A stretch of 64,000 nucleotides of DNA from Ariolimax columbianus (GCA_036924085.1 JAVGWX010000005.1:100273672-100337671); one strand, 5' to 3'. Numbered from the stretch's first letter, positions 1-12,090 are shown. The notes: generated by a model from the sequence alone, not told the origin. Translations and numbers: made by a program.

Positions 1-660
1 CCCTTCTCTCAGGCTGTTCAACATCTTTTCTCTCGGTCTTCATCTCTCCCTTTTGTTACTGCTATCTTTCTCGTTGTAAGGACGTGCTCCAAGTCCTCTC
101 TTCTCATTACATGCTAAAAAAAGGATGATAGTCTTGTTCTAATTCTTGCAATAAGTTGTCTTTGTGTTTATGCCTCTTTGTGTTTATGCCTCCTGTAGTA
201 CTGTATCATTAGTGTTTTTTGCAGTCCATGGGATCCGCAGCATTCATCTGTAAAATCATATCTCAGTTGCTTCCAAAGATCTAAGCGCTTGCTTGCTAAT
301 TGTCCACGATTCACTGCCAAATGTCAGTACTGGTTCCACGTAGAATCCAAGGACTCCCTTTCTCAGTTCCAGCGACAAGGTTTATTTTTGCGCAATATTC
401 CTTTAATGTTCTGGAAGCCTGATTCTGAATTTTATTTCGTAATTGCATCTTCCGTCTAATATTACATCTAGACCTGATAAATTTCTTGGCCTCTTCATAA
501 GTTATACCTATATCAGGTTGAGGTTTCTTTCCACCGTCTCTTGACAGTCTATTTTCGTTGCCAAAAATATAGCAATGAGATGGAATGCACCGTCTAACAA
601 TTATCTTGTACAGGAAACATAATATATAGAGTATCACTCTTAGTTTCTTTAGGTCTGCAT
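1..660 (-). mobile_element. LINE reverse transcriptase C-terminal fragment
   Basis: Read on the minus strand, the region gives the stretch that follows the RT domain in endonuclease/RT LINEs: a block reading close to LTFGSESWTISKQ, then LEATEI and MLRIPWTAK, then HVMRRE near base 60. These match the widespread pattern YGSESWTI-K...LEATEMWF-RRMLRIPWT...GHVMRRE. The signal is split over at least two frames with stops, so it is a dead copy. It runs off the left edge of the window, so its 3' end is not seen. The part at 380-640 is the weaker, frame-shifted segment between RT and the SWTI block. The LINE assignment is firm; the clade is not. Confidence 0.75.
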
Positions 661-1080
661 TTCTTTGTTTCCTAGCTCGGCAACAACTGACAATGCGTCT
701 GTGAAGCGTACCACTTTTTACTCCGTGTTTTAACTGTCTTTAGAACTCTTGCTGTAGTTTTCAGGGCATTATCCTGGATTCTGAAGCTACCTGCCAATGT
801 TCCTGTTGTCACTGACAGCTCTGTTTGTGTTCTGTTTTTAAGCTAGGAAAAATGTAATTCCCTGTTGCATTTGTTGCTGATCTGGCTGTACATACCTTGT
901 GCCCAGCTGCTGCTTACGTAGTGTTTCTTTCTTGTTTGTTTTACAGCTATGACTTTTCTTTCTGGTTCTGTCCGGCTGTTTTTCTGTTCACAATGCAAGG
1001 GATGTTTTTATATCAGCTCCGGAAAGTGCTGTTTTCTCCAGGATGGGAGCAAGTGTAGTTAATTAGTTTTCTTTTCTCTT
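661..1080. other. Unassigned, between two LINE fragments
   Basis: I find no coherent reading frame, tandem repeat or tRNA-like promoter here. It may be 3' untranslated sequence of the LINE at 1080-2690 or decayed linker of the LINE to the left. Confidence 0.4.
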
Positions 1081-2690
1081 GTAACATTAAACGACGTAGG
1101 GAGGTCAAATCGTCTGTCCTGCGCCAAGTGCATTGCGTCGGTCAATGTGAGCCCGTGTCGCTGAACAATCACTTTAATGTCATTTATCCACCTGCCATAT
1201 ATCCAGATCTACCAGCGCTGTATCCATCATTGGAAGTTGATAAGTATGCATTCTCATGAGATGACCAAACCAACTTATTTTCTTCCTGAAGATGTATTAT
1301 GCACAAGACATAGTGCCGACCATAGTACAAATGTCGTCGTTCCGCATTCTGTCTTCCCCGGTAACACCGATGACCTTCCTAAAACACTTCATTTCACACG
1401 TCGAAATTCAGCTCTCACGCGCCCTAGATAGAGGCCATATTTGACAACAGCAGCACAAAGTCGACATAAATATACTGTTTATCGATGTTGCTTTGTTGCC
1501 AAACTAATACTCGGGTGCCAAAACAGAGGTGACAGCTGATAAGTTACAGCATATGCTTTTTGACACCTAGTCTCAATTTTCCTGTCGATGCTGTCAAATA
1601 ATACTGCCCAAACACTTGAACTCATGGGCCTGTTGAAGTGCAATATTTTTGTACACTTATGTTGAGTGGTTCAGCTGCTCTACTGATCCTCAAAGTTTCC
1701 GTTGTCTTTTGGTTTTTTTGTGTGCATATTGTATTTTGCACAGCTAGTCATATTATTTTGCAGTTTATTTTCATCGTCGTACACCAGACACTGATCATCT
1801 GCAAGAAGTAATTCGTATATTGGTTTCTGTTCTGCTTCAGATGTCTCAATGTGACTGATCTCTTGTGCGATTTTGTCCATGTAGATGTTAAACAGCTGAG
1901 GGGAATGCACATACCCCTGTCTCACACCGGTAGTGAATTCAAAATCATCTGTGACACCATCAGTCGTTCTGATGACGTTTATACTCGAAAGATACAGTGC
2001 TCTGATATTATCCAGAAGCTGGCCTTGTTCACCATAATCTTCCAGTATCTTCAAAAGTTTATCATGTGTGCAATGGGTTTTATTTTGGATGTTACATTGT
2101 TTAGGATATATTCTCTACTTTGTTTTTACTGATGGCACAGAGACCGTTCCTTAAGTCACACAATTACAAGCACATTTATTCTCTGGTACACTGTGTGGCC
2201 TATCAGCCGTTTGAATTGGTGCCCTTTTTGCTGAGCTCTGGTGTCCCTTCAGACCTCCATTGCTTGCAGGTTCTTTATGTTTTCTAGTTCTCTAAATTGG
2301 TGTGGTCCTCATGCCCTAGGGTGAAACGTAGATAGGACTGGCTAATCAATCTTGTAGAACCTTTAAACCACATAAACTTTCAAAAGATAAAGGAATGTCA
2401 ACATCTGGTGACCTGGCGTATATATTTTGAAAACCTTTGGGCTGCAGGGAGCTGGACATGTTTTGATTGATTGATTTGAATTACTGCTCTTTTAATGGTC
2501 TTATACAGAATATTGTTTCTCGTGGTCCGATATTTTGTTGAAATCCAATTTCTTCGACTGAAACTTCGTTATCTACTCTTTCCTTTTTCTCTCTATACAA
2601 ATAATTTCAAGCAGTATTTTCTTTAATGGCGTGGACCATAAAGATGGTTGTTTTACAATAGGAATAATAAGTTGCACGAAGTTTCCTTAG
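1081..2690 (-). mobile_element. Decayed LINE, RT domain to C-terminus
   Basis: On the minus strand, in order: an RT fingers/palm scrap near 2450-2560 (EEIGFQQN-like, matching the usual EAQFGFRKGRST block); the best frame at 2054-1680 with GVRQGYVHSPQLFNIYMDKI (RT box equivalent to GVRQGCxLSPLLFNxYxD); and ELLLADDQCLVYDDE, the FADD catalytic box with F replaced by L but both aspartates kept. Near 1600-1500 come remnants of the post-RT segment, then WFGHLMRM at about 1260 and a C-terminal tail with AQDRR near 1130. The family copies its RNA by target-primed reverse transcription. This copy has stops and a foreign-looking or scrambled stretch around 2170-2430, so it is inactive. A related element lies at 14690-15910. 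Confidence 0.85.
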
Positions 2691-2702
2691 TAGTGTTATA
2701 GA

Positions 2703-3458
2703 AGCTGATGTAACCAGGTCGGACGGTTCAGATCATGTTTAGCAAATGTAATCAAGTGGGGCGGTACAAATCATGTTTAGCTTATGTAACGAGGTCGGAC
2801 GGTACAAGTCATGTTTAGCTGATGTAACCAGGTCGGGCGGTACAGATCATGTTTGGCTGATGTAATCAGGTCGGGCGGTACAGATCATGTTTAGCTGATG
2901 TAACCAGGTCGGGCAGTACAGATCATGTTTAGCTGATGTAACCAGGTCGGGCGGTACAGATCATGTTTAGCAGATGTGCTGATGTAACCAGGTCGGGTGG
3001 TACAGATTATGTTTAGCAGATGTGCTTATATAACCAGGTCGGACGGTACAAGTCATGTTTAGCTAATGTAACCAGGTCGGGCGGTACAAATCATGTTTAG
3101 CAGATGTGCTGATGTAACTAGGTCGGACGATACATATGTTTGGCTGATGTAATCTGTTCGGACGGTACAGATCATGTTTGGCTGATGTAACTAGGTCGCA
3201 CGGTACAGATCATGTTTTGCTGATGTAACCAGTTCGATCGGTACAGATCATATTTGGCAGATGTAACCAGGTTGGACGGTATAGTTCATATTTGGCTGAT
3301 GTAACTAGGTGGAACGGCACAGATCGTGTTTGGCAGATGTAACCAGGTCGTACGGTATAGATCATGTTTGGCAGATGTAACCAGGTCGGACGGTACAGAT
3401 TATGATATGCAGATGTGCTTATGTATTCAGGTCGGACGGTACAGATCAAGGATATCCG
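2703..3458. repeat. 38-bp minisatellite
   Basis: About 19 units of 38 bp with core GATGTAACCAGGTCGG followed by ACGGTACAGATCATGTTT. Several units carry a 10-bp insertion (CAGATGTGCT), giving longer spacing near 2975, 3015 and 3105. Units are moderately diverged, with single-base changes throughout. Short open frames here are by-products. Confidence 0.95.
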
Positions 3459-5370
3459 ATGTCATTACACAGATTGGTGATTTTATGTGCAGCGAATTCC
3501 GAGTTAGCAGCAAAGTGTGGATCAAACACTATAACGATGTATTTGATCACAAACCAGTTGCACCCTCCGAGGACTTACTCAACGACTCCAATTCATTTGT
3601 TCCTGTCACAGACATAAACGCTGATATCAGAACCGTCGCCGAAGTCAGGGAAGTTCTAAAAAAATGAAAGGTGACAAGGCCAAGCGCTCTTATGAAATTC
3701 CCCCAGAACTGCTGATATTTACATTAACCAATTGTGTACCACCAGACACCAGTCATTTACAGAAATCTGGACCACCAGACAGATTCCGGGTGCATGTTGT
3801 GACAGAATTATCATATCCATGTACAATAGGAAGGGGAATCGATTTAAATGCCGTAGCTGCAGGTCTATAACATTACTGTCTGTCCTCGGTAAAGTTTTTG
3901 CCCATGTACTTATCTCCAGGCTGCAACCTTTGCTCACAAATCAGGTTTCACATCCATGTGCTTCTCTCCAGACTGCAACCTTTGCTCACAAGTCAGGTTT
4001 CACATCCATGTACTTCTCTTAAGACTGCAACCTTTGATGACAAGTCAGGTTTCACATCCATGTACTTCTCTTAAGACTGCAACCTTTGCTCAGAAATCGG
4101 GTTTCACATCCATGTACTTCTCTTAAGACTGCAACCTTTGATCACAAGTCAGGTTTCACATCCATGTGCTTCTCTCCAGGCTGCAACTTTTGCTCACAAC
4201 AGTCAGGTTTCACAGCCATGTGCTTCTCCCCAGGCAGCAACCTTTGCTTACAACAGTCAGGTTTCACAGCCTGCCGCGTGGCAGACGATGCCAACCTTGC
4301 ACTTCGTCTCCTCATAGAATTTCACTATGAACTCAATCATCCCCCTAACGCTGCTTATGTTGATCAGAAAATCTTTAATTTAATGAATAGATCTGCTCTG
4401 TTCAACACCTGATGGGGTTAATGCAGCGGTTCCACTACAACACCACCGCAAGAGTTCACCTAGACCGATACCATACTAACAAATTCCCAGCATCATCTGG
4501 GATATGTCCTCGCACCATCGCTGTTCCGCTATAGATTAGATTCTCGAATATATGGAAACGGACAGCCCAGGAGTCTATGTTGGAATTTGCATTTGACTAA
4601 CTTTCATTAAGCATACGACATCTTAATTACAAGTTCAGACTCTCATATCTAGACATACCCACTGAAATACATAGAACAGTGAGTTTCCCACCTAGGCATG
4701 CACACTTTCTGTGCGTAGACCAATATGCAATGTCAAGACAACGTTCCGCCTATGGCGATAATTGCTGTCAACTGCAATCATGTATCCCACAAAAAACTGT
4801 ACCTACCTAGACAGCAAACACACGTCTGATGCACGCATAAACCATTGATCTTGCGGCGTAATTCGCGAACTCTCTGTACAGAGTCTGGACCCAGCATAAG
4901 CTCTTCATGAAAACCAAGCTGCGCCTCAATAAATCGTTTGCCATATTCCCGTGTACGGCAGGCTCTGAAACCTGAACGGTCTAACAGGACGATCAGAAGT
5001 GGCTCGAGGGCTTTCCCATTTGTGATGTATCCTTATAGTGCGCTGGCAAGACGGACTCACCAACACAGAGGTCTCTCGACGGAATCAGCAAAAGATAATT
5101 TCATCAATGCTGATCCTCTCTTTCTTCGGCCACATGGCCGACCTCTCTCAGGACGTCCCAGCTTGTTAACATCTGCACCTGTCCTTGGAAATGAGAGGTG
5201 AAAGAAACATGCACATTTCATGGAGTCGTCCCAAGATTCGATGGCGGAACACCTAACAGACATATATGCCTCCAGTCCATCTGCCCTCATGCTGTCTGGC
5301 ACTCTGCCATGAGCAGTGGTCATGGTCTGTCAGTAAGACTGGCTCTGTCTAGTAAACTACTTCACTTGAC
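3459..5370 (+). mobile_element. Decayed LINE with RT domain, plus strand
   Basis: The fragment starts in the linker before RT: a frame at about 3490-3667 ends in VAEVREVLKK, and the next frame starts MKGDKA at 3664, the usual KxMKxGKAPGPDGIPPELL block, with one frame change. At 3790-3930 a third frame reads IISMYNRKGNRFKCRSCR and ITLLSVLGKVFAHVL (RT box ISVYKGKGxxxxCxNYRGITLLSVxGK). The next box, QQSGFTA, is reached at about 4255 after a 52-bp tandem expansion (separate entry). AYVDQKIFNLMNRSAL at 4351-4398 matches the palm AYVDLKAAFDSVDRSALW, with the catalytic DxxxAFD damaged. The C-terminal tail can be followed to about 5350 (AGSETWTV near 4960; SPSALMLSGTLP near 5275). Several frameshifts and stops make it a dead copy. 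Confidence 0.85.
3917..4270 (+). repeat. 52-bp tandem expansion inside RT domain
   Basis: Seven units anchored on CTGCAACCTTTGCTCACAA start at 3921, 3973, 4025, 4077, 4129, 4181 and 4235. Spacing is 52 bp five times, then 54 bp. The unit codes for the RLQPLL...QSGFT part of the LINE RT. Because 52 is not a multiple of three, each unit shifts the reading frame by one, so the array itself destroys the RT. Confidence 0.95.
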
Positions 5371-5399
5371 TTGAATTTCTAAAGAGCCTCTATAAATTC

Positions 5400-6120
5400 T
5401 ATATGTAATGTGTCCATGTCCGTATCTTTGCCGGTGTCCTGTCTTGTATTGCTTTCTCTACATCTAATCTGAGAATGCTGGGGAAATCATTATTACACGT
5501 TGGCTTGTTAGTGTGTTGTCGTTGAACAGTTCAATTATAAAGTCGGATTATCTGTTTGGTACGTCTTTCCCAGCAGGCAAAAGGTTTCCTTCCTTGTCCT
5601 GAAAACACAGCCTTCCTCCTTGAGTCAACCTTGTCGTGTTTGAAAGATGCTTATTTCCCCATGCCTATCTCTCGTTTTGTGTGTTCTTTCCTCTAGCATT
5701 TTTATTCTATCCACCTTTCTTGTGCTTTTCTTCAACCCGCGTTGTTATCTACCCTATTATTCTACAGTGTTTGTTGCTCTTTTTATTTATTTCATTTTGC
5801 TTAAGATGTCATCCGTCATCCATACTTGATTTTTCTTTTAACACTTTTATCAGTATATTTTTAGTTGCTGATTGTATGCCTTGTTTCAGACATTCTCATT
5901 TAGTGCTTTCATTCCCTGTTGGGCTTTTTCTGTTGTATTGTTCCAAGCTTTCTGAGCGTCACATTTACTGTTTACCTTCACAATATATTTCTGTTTAATG
6001 TCTGGCCATTTTAATGCTGATATATCTATTTCTGGATCCTTTGTATATAATCGTTCTAGATTTTTAAGTCTGATGGATATTTTACTCACTACATAATTGT
6101 GATCGGAAGTTACGTCTGTA
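5400..6120 (-). mobile_element. LINE endonuclease-to-RT linker fragment
   Basis: On the minus strand, 6089-5886 carries a linker frame (RLKNLERLYTKDPEIDI). Next comes WMTDDILSKMK near 5810, the pattern WMTxEILxKMxxRR seen between endonuclease and RT. At about 5600-5430 follow FQDKEGNLLP, ELFNDN and a VEKAIQD-like block, i.e. the usual GNLxTEExxxxxRWxEYxxELFND segment. In-frame stops and at least two frame changes are present. No endonuclease core or RT catalytic box is left, so both ends are lost. It lies tail to tail with the plus-strand LINE ending near 5370. Confidence 0.7.
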
Positions 6121-6500
6121 CTCGGATAAATATTTTGGAATTGTTACATACTTTTTTTATTCTTTCCTTCATCATAATAAAGACATTCTGATTTCTAGCT
6201 GTATAATCTGTTTTTTTCCACGTGCATAACCTTGTTGGGAAAATGTGTTACATATAACAAAATAATTTTGTTAACAAAGAAGCAACAGCCTATATTTTTC
6301 CTTTTCACATTGTCCTAATATATTTTTGTATTTTCATTTTTCTATTTTGGAAATCACATGTCCCAATACTATTGGAAGATCAATCGACAGCACTGTATTT
6401 GAGTTGTAAAATAGCTATGGAAAGCGATCAGCATTATTGGATTGTTCTGTGCCCAATAATCGTGCACATATTTGTAAAGCTGCTTAAAAAAAAAAACATA
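6121..6500. other. AT-rich unassigned segment
   Basis: Only AT-rich sequence with short T and A runs is visible, ending in an A12 tract at 6485-6496 directly before the 18-bp array. No coding or structural signal was recognised. Confidence 0.4.
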
Positions 6501-6503
6501 CTC

Positions 6504-7392
6504 TTCGTTCATGATATACTCCCCGTTCATGATTTACTCCTTGTACATGATTTACTCGTCGTTCATGATTTACTCCTTGTACATGATTTACTCGTCGTTC
6601 ATGATTTACTCGCCATTCATGATTTACTCCTTGTACATGATTTACTCGTCGTTCATGATTTACTCGACATTCATGATTTACTCGCCATTCATGATTTACT
6701 CCTTGTACATGATTTACTCGTCGTTCATGATTTACTCCTTGTACATGATTTACTCGTCGTTCATGATTTACTCGTCATTCATGATTTACTCCTTGTACAT
6801 GATTTACTCGTCGTTCATGATTTACTCGACATTCATGATTTACTCGCCATTCATGATTTACTCCCTGTACATGATTTACTCACCGTTCATGATTTACTTA
6901 CCATTCATGATTTACTCCCTGTACATGATTTACTCACCGTTCATGATTTACTTACCATTCATGATTTACTCCATGAACATGATTTACTCGCCATTCACGA
7001 TTTACTCCCTGTACATGATTTACTCGCCATTCATGATTTACTCGCCATTCATGATTTACTCCCTGTACATGATTTACTCACCGTTCATGATTTACTTACC
7101 ATTCATGATTTACTCTCTGTACATGATTTACTCACCTCACCGTTCATGATTTACTTACCATTCATGATTTACTCCCTGTACATGATTTACTCGCCATTCA
7201 CGATTTACTCCCCTTTCATGATTTACTCACCGTTCATGATTTACTCACCGTTCATGATTTACTCACCGTTCATGATTTACTCACCATTCATGATTTACTC
7301 GGCATTCATGATTTACTCGCCATTCATGATTTACTCGGCATTTATGATTTACTCAGCATTCATGATTTACTCGCCATTCATGATTTACTCTT
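6504..7392. repeat. 18-bp minisatellite, about 49 units
   Basis: Units of 18 bp, consensus TTCATGATTTACTCGCCG, with variants GTACATGATTTACTCCTT and others. One 6-bp slip (CTCACCTCACCG) occurs at about 7130-7141. As 18 is a multiple of three, the array gives long open frames in two phases (repeating MIYSPF or VHDLL); nothing else suggests a protein. Left and middle parts alternate unit types in short blocks, while the right end is more uniform. Confidence 0.97.
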
Positions 7393-7599
7393 CGTGAATG
7401 TATACATGTATTATGCTTTGACCTTACGTATCCAGCATCTGTTAGACTTACCTCTGCTCCACCCACCACATCAAGGTTAATATTATTGGCCTCTGAGATC
7501 ACATTTTCACGCTTTCATAATCCATTCAATGTCCCGACAATTTAGATTTCAATGTGTTGTTTCCTTCAGTCTTCCTGGATGGAGAGAGACTGGACGACA

Positions 7600-8260
7600 T
7601 GGACTAGTAGATCTACATTAGACGGCTGCTGAACATACAGAACGTCCTAAGCCCAAAGTTGACAAGACGGAGTCGCGCGGGTTGGGAGGTTTTTCTCTTC
7701 GATAAAGACTGTACCGGACAACATCCACAACCAGAGCCTTCGCACCTACCTCTTCTACTCCACTGTATTACATACAATATACTATACTGCGGAAACATGA
7801 CCACTCTAGATGGAGATGAGTATAAACTCAGAGAGACACAAGTCTCCTTCGAGAGGCTCATAGGGGCGTCATGCTTCATAGCCAGCGCACACAAGTTCTA
7901 GATAAATCTGACATACGTCAATTACCCCTGGTAGAAGACGCCGTTATTTATGCAGTCAAGGTCAAAAATCGCTAGGAGGAGCACTTGCTGCGAAGAACGG
8001 ACGATCGATGGAACCCAGCAACTGCAAAATGGTACCCAGAGACAAGAAACAACCACGTGGACGACCACCAACACGTTTGTCCGACTCCTTTGCATGCCGC
8101 AACAACATTCACGATGTCACAGATGGGCGACTCATTATCTATCCACTGGTCGACCGGGGGCCATGACAGAGACAGTTTGAAGAGAAGTTGAGACCCGCAA
8201 TGGTGTAACCGCCGCTGAAGGACGGGCCATCCAGAAATGCAGTAATCCTTCTTCACGATT
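7600..8260 (+). mobile_element. LINE C-terminal fragment
   Basis: Plus-strand frames at 7600-7900 hold LTRRSRAGWEV and then ITYNILYCGNMTT...EYKLRETQVSFERLIG, matching the post-RT block LPTLLYGxETWTLTKxxExKLRxTQRxFER. After a frame change, 7985-8060 gives LRRTDDRWNPATAKWYPET, which corresponds to the GHVLRRxDxRWxxxxxxWxPR segment. A GRPPTR-like piece follows in another frame near 8060. No RT core is present, so this is a 5'-truncated dead copy. Traces end near 8230. Confidence 0.8.
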
Positions 8261-8910
8261 GTAGGTGATCTTTCTCATAAAGCTTCCTTTCCACACACGC
8301 ATTCGTCACTTTAGATCTAATTACTGATTATAGGGGTTATCTTTTCCCTGTTAATGTGCACATCAGATTTGTTCCCGGGGGACCAGAAGGTAAGTGCACA
8401 ACTGTATAAATAAGTTAGTCCTTTCATTGCATGGTAGAATGTGAACACGGCGGGGTCGGTCATTATCTTCTAGTGTATCCGGATCGTCTCTAGTATTCGA
8501 TGGACTCTATTGCCCCGCTTCGGAGACGTAATTTTGATGATAAAATCGCCTTCCTCTTTGTCTCAATATTCTTGTACTAGGGCCGGATATTCCTATACAC
8601 ATGACTTCTCCTACCCTTCCGCCTTTCACAAGCGGTTTCGTGCAGTCAAATCTGTGGGAAGTGTTTCCATTGCCTTTGGCTGCCCTAGTCCCTAGGCCAC
8701 CTGCAAGGCATCAGATGTTTGTAATCGTCAGAGATCTCTCCTAGGAGTGCTGCCTTAATTAAATATTGATTCTTTTTTACACGACACCGAGACGTGTGCA
8801 CGAAGGAGCTCAGTCCAATACAAATAGACGATAAATAACAATTGAACACGACTACCACATTGTGGAGCTTCTATAAGTAGTTATATTAGGCACAGGCAGG
8901 TCGCCCTTCA
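8261..8910. other. Unassigned single-copy sequence
   Basis: No tandem structure, tRNA-like promoter or convincing frame was seen. A 61-codon open frame at 8510-8695 has no recognisable features. The segment ends at the 21-bp array. Confidence 0.4.
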
Positions 8911-9467
8911 CCGTCAATGTTCACAAACAGCGCAGCACAGCAGCCCGACAGAACAGCACAGCAGCCCAATAGAACAGCACGGCAGCCCAATAGAACAGCA
9001 CAGCAGACCAATAGAACAGCACAGCAGCCCAAAAGAACAGCACGGCAGCCCAATACAACAGCACGGCAGCCCAATAGAACAGCACATCAGCCCAATAGAA
9101 CAGCACGGCAGCCCAACAGAACAGCACAGCAGCCCAATAGAACAGCACGGCAGCCCAATAGAACAGCACGGCACTCAAAAAGAACAGCACAGAAGCCCAA
9201 TAGAACAGCACAGCAGTCCAATAGAACAGCACGGCAGCCCAATAGAACAGCACGGCAGCCCGACAGAACAGCACAGCAGCCCAATAGAACAGCACGACAG
9301 CCCAATAGAACAGCACGGCAGTCCAATAGAACAGCACATCAGCCCAATAGAACAGCACAGCAGTCAATAGAACAGCACAGCAGCCCAATAGAACAGCACG
9401 GCAGCCCAATAGAACAGGCCATCAGCCCAATAGAACAGCCCATCAGCCCAATAGAACAGCACATCAG

Positions 9468-10654
9468 CCCAATAGAACAGCACATCAGCCCAATAGAACA
9501 GCACGGCAGCCAAATAGAACAGCACGGCAGCCCAATAGAACAGCACAGCAGCCCAATAGAACAACACAGCAGCCCAATAGAACATCACGGCCTCCGATAG
9601 AACAGCACAGCAGCTTAATAGAACAGCACATCAGCCGATAGAACAGCACGGGAGCCGATAGAACAGCACAGCAGCCCCATAGAACAGCACAGCAGCCCAA
9701 TAGAACAGCACATCAGCATGATAGAACAGCACAGCAGCGCAATAGAACAACACAGCAGCCAAATAGAACAGCACAGCAGCCCAATAGAACAGCACGGCAG
9801 CCCAATAGAACAGCACAGAAGTCCAATAGAACAGCACAGCAGTCCAATAGAACAGCACAGCTGCCCAAAAGAACAGCACGGCAGCCCAATAGAACAGCAC
9901 AGCACCCCAATAGAACAGCAAAGCAGCCCAATAGAACAGCACAGCAGCCCAAAAGAACAGCACGGCAGCCCAATAGAACAGCACGGCAGCCCAATAGAAC
10001 AGCACATCAGCCCAATAGAACAGCACGGCAGCCCAACAGAACAGCACAGCAGCCCAATAGAACAGCACGTCAGCCCAATAGAACAGCACGGCAGTCAAAA
10101 AGAACAGCACAGAAGCCCAATAGAACAGCACAGCAGTCCAATAGAACAGCACGGCAGCCCAATAGAACAGCACGGCAGTCCAATAGAACAGCACAGCAGC
10201 CCAATAGAACAGCACAGCTGTCCAATAGAACAGCACGGCAGCCCAATAGAACAGCCCATCAGCCCAATAGAACAGCCCATCAGCCCAATAGAACAGCACA
10301 TCAGCCCAATAGAACAGCACATCAGCCCAATAGAACAGCACAGCAGCCAAATAGAACAGCACGCAGCCGATAGAACAGCACAGCAGCCCAATAGAACAAT
10401 ACAGCAGCCCAATAGAACAGCACGGCCTCCGATAGAACAGCACAGCAGCCCAATAGAACAGCACATCAGCCCGATAGAACATCACGGCCTCCGATAGAAC
10501 AGCACAGCAGCCCAATAGAACAGCACAGCAGCCCAATAGAACAACACAATAGCCCGATAGAACATCACTGCCTCCGATAGAACAGCACAGCAGCTTAATA
10601 GAACAGCACAGCAGCCGATAGAACAGCACGGCAGCCGATAGAACAGCACAGCAG
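9468..10654. repeat. Higher-order block 1 (1187 bp)
   Basis: This block of about 56 units of 21 bp is repeated directly downstream at a constant offset of 1187 bp. Marker variants such as CATGATAGAACAGC (9717 and 10904) and CGGCCTCCGATAG (9586 and 10773) sit at the same offset. A related but shorter version of its middle part appears around 9080-9230. Confidence 0.9.
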
Positions 10655-11841
10655 CCCAATAGAACAGCACATCAGCCCAATAGAACAGCACGGCAGCCAA
10701 ATAGAACAGCACGGCAGCCCAATAGAACAGCACAGCAGCCCAATAGAACAACACAGCAGCCCAATAGAACATCACGGCCTCCGATAGAACAGCACAGCAG
10801 CTTAATAGAACAGCACATCAGCCGATAGAACAGCACGGGAGCCGATAGAACAGCACAGCAGCCCCATAGAACAGCACAGCAGCCCAATAGAACAGCACAT
10901 CAGCATGATAGAACAGCACAGCAGCGCAATAGAACAACACAGCAGCCAAATAGAACAGCACAGCAGCCCAATAGATCAGCACGGCAGCCCAATAGAACAG
11001 CACAGAAGTCCAATAGAACAGCACAGCAGTCCAATAGAACAGCACAGCTGCCCAAAAGAACAGCACGGCAGCCCAATAGAACAGCACAGCACCCCAATAG
11101 AACAGCAAAGCAGCCCAATAGAACAGCACAGCAGCCCAAAAGAACAGCACGGCAGCCCAATAGAACAGCACGGCAGCCCAATAGAACAGCACATCAGCCC
11201 AATAGAACAGCACGGCAGCCCAACAGAACAGCACAGCAGCCCAATAGAACAGCACGTCAGCCCAATAGAACAGCACGGCAGTCAAAAAGAACAGCACAGA
11301 AGCCCAATAGAACAGCACAGCAGTCCAATAGAACAGCACGGCAGCCCAATAGAACAGCACGGCAGTCCAATAGAACAGCACAGCAGCCCAATAGAACAGC
11401 ACAGCTGTCCAATAGAACAGCACGGCAGCCCAATAGAACAGCCCATCAGCCCAATAGAACAGCCCATCAGCCCAATAGAACAGCACATCAGCCCAATAGA
11501 ACAGCACATCAGCCCAATAGAACAGCACAGCAGCCAAATAGAACAGCACGCAGCCGATAGAACAGCACAGCAGCCCAATAGAACAATACAGCAGCCCAAT
11601 AGAACAGCACGGCCTCCGATAGAACAGCACAGCAGCCCAATAGAACAGCACATCAGCCCGATAGAACATCACGGAATCCGATAGAACAGCACAGCAGCCC
11701 AATAGAACAGCACAGCAGCCCAATAGAACAACACAATAGCCCGATAGAACATCACTGCCTCCGATAGAACAGCACAGCAGCTTAATAGAACAGCACAGCA
11801 GCCGATAGAACAGCACGGCAGCCGATAGAACAGCACAGCAG
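10655..11841. repeat. Higher-order block 2 (1187 bp)
   Basis: Near-identical second copy of 9468-10654. The differences I noticed are one base at about 10976 (GATCAGC for GAACAGC) and two bases at about 11674 (GGAATCC for GGCCTCC). After 11841 the match stops. A short extra duplication of 126 bp (six units) follows, with CACATCAGCC starting at 11876 and 12002. Confidence 0.9.
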
Positions 11842-12090
11842 CCCAATAGAACAGCACAGCAGCCCAATAGAACAGCACATCAGCCGGATAGAACAGCACA
11901 GCAGCGCAATAGAACAACACAGCAGCCAAATAGAACAGCACAGCAGCCCAATAGAACAGCACAGCAGCCCAATAGAACAGCACAGCAGCCCAATAGAACA
12001 GCACATCAGCCCGATAGAACAGCACAGCAGCGCAATAGAACAACACAGCAGCCAAATAGAACAGCACAGCAGCCCAATAGAACAGCACGG

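Larger units (their letters stand above)
8915..12090. repeat. 21-bp minisatellite, 3.2 kb, about 150 units
   Basis: Unit consensus is AGCCCAATAGAACAGCACGGC, 21 bp. Common variants have CACAGCAG, CACATCAG, CGATAG or CAACAC. The plus strand is very poor in T (about one per unit), a strong strand asymmetry. Since 21 is a multiple of three, open frames of up to 349 codons arise on both strands (PIEQHS, NRTAQQP, AVLFYW, GCCAVLL, CCSIGL). They change identity at each indel and have no start context, so I do not call them genes. The array carries higher-order structure (next entries). Confidence 0.98.

Noticed and set aside
6504..7392. CRISPR-like regular repeats
   Set aside because: Units are contiguous without unique spacers, and the window is eukaryotic; the same holds for the other arrays.
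6372..7397. 341-codon open frame rich in HDLL
   Set aside because: It is the 18-bp array read in one phase; a second phase is open too, and the sequence around it gives no promoter or domain.
8915..12090. Open frames of 227-349 codons on both strands
   Set aside because: All come from the 21-bp unit (a multiple of three) and change at indels; no signal of selection on one frame can be seen.
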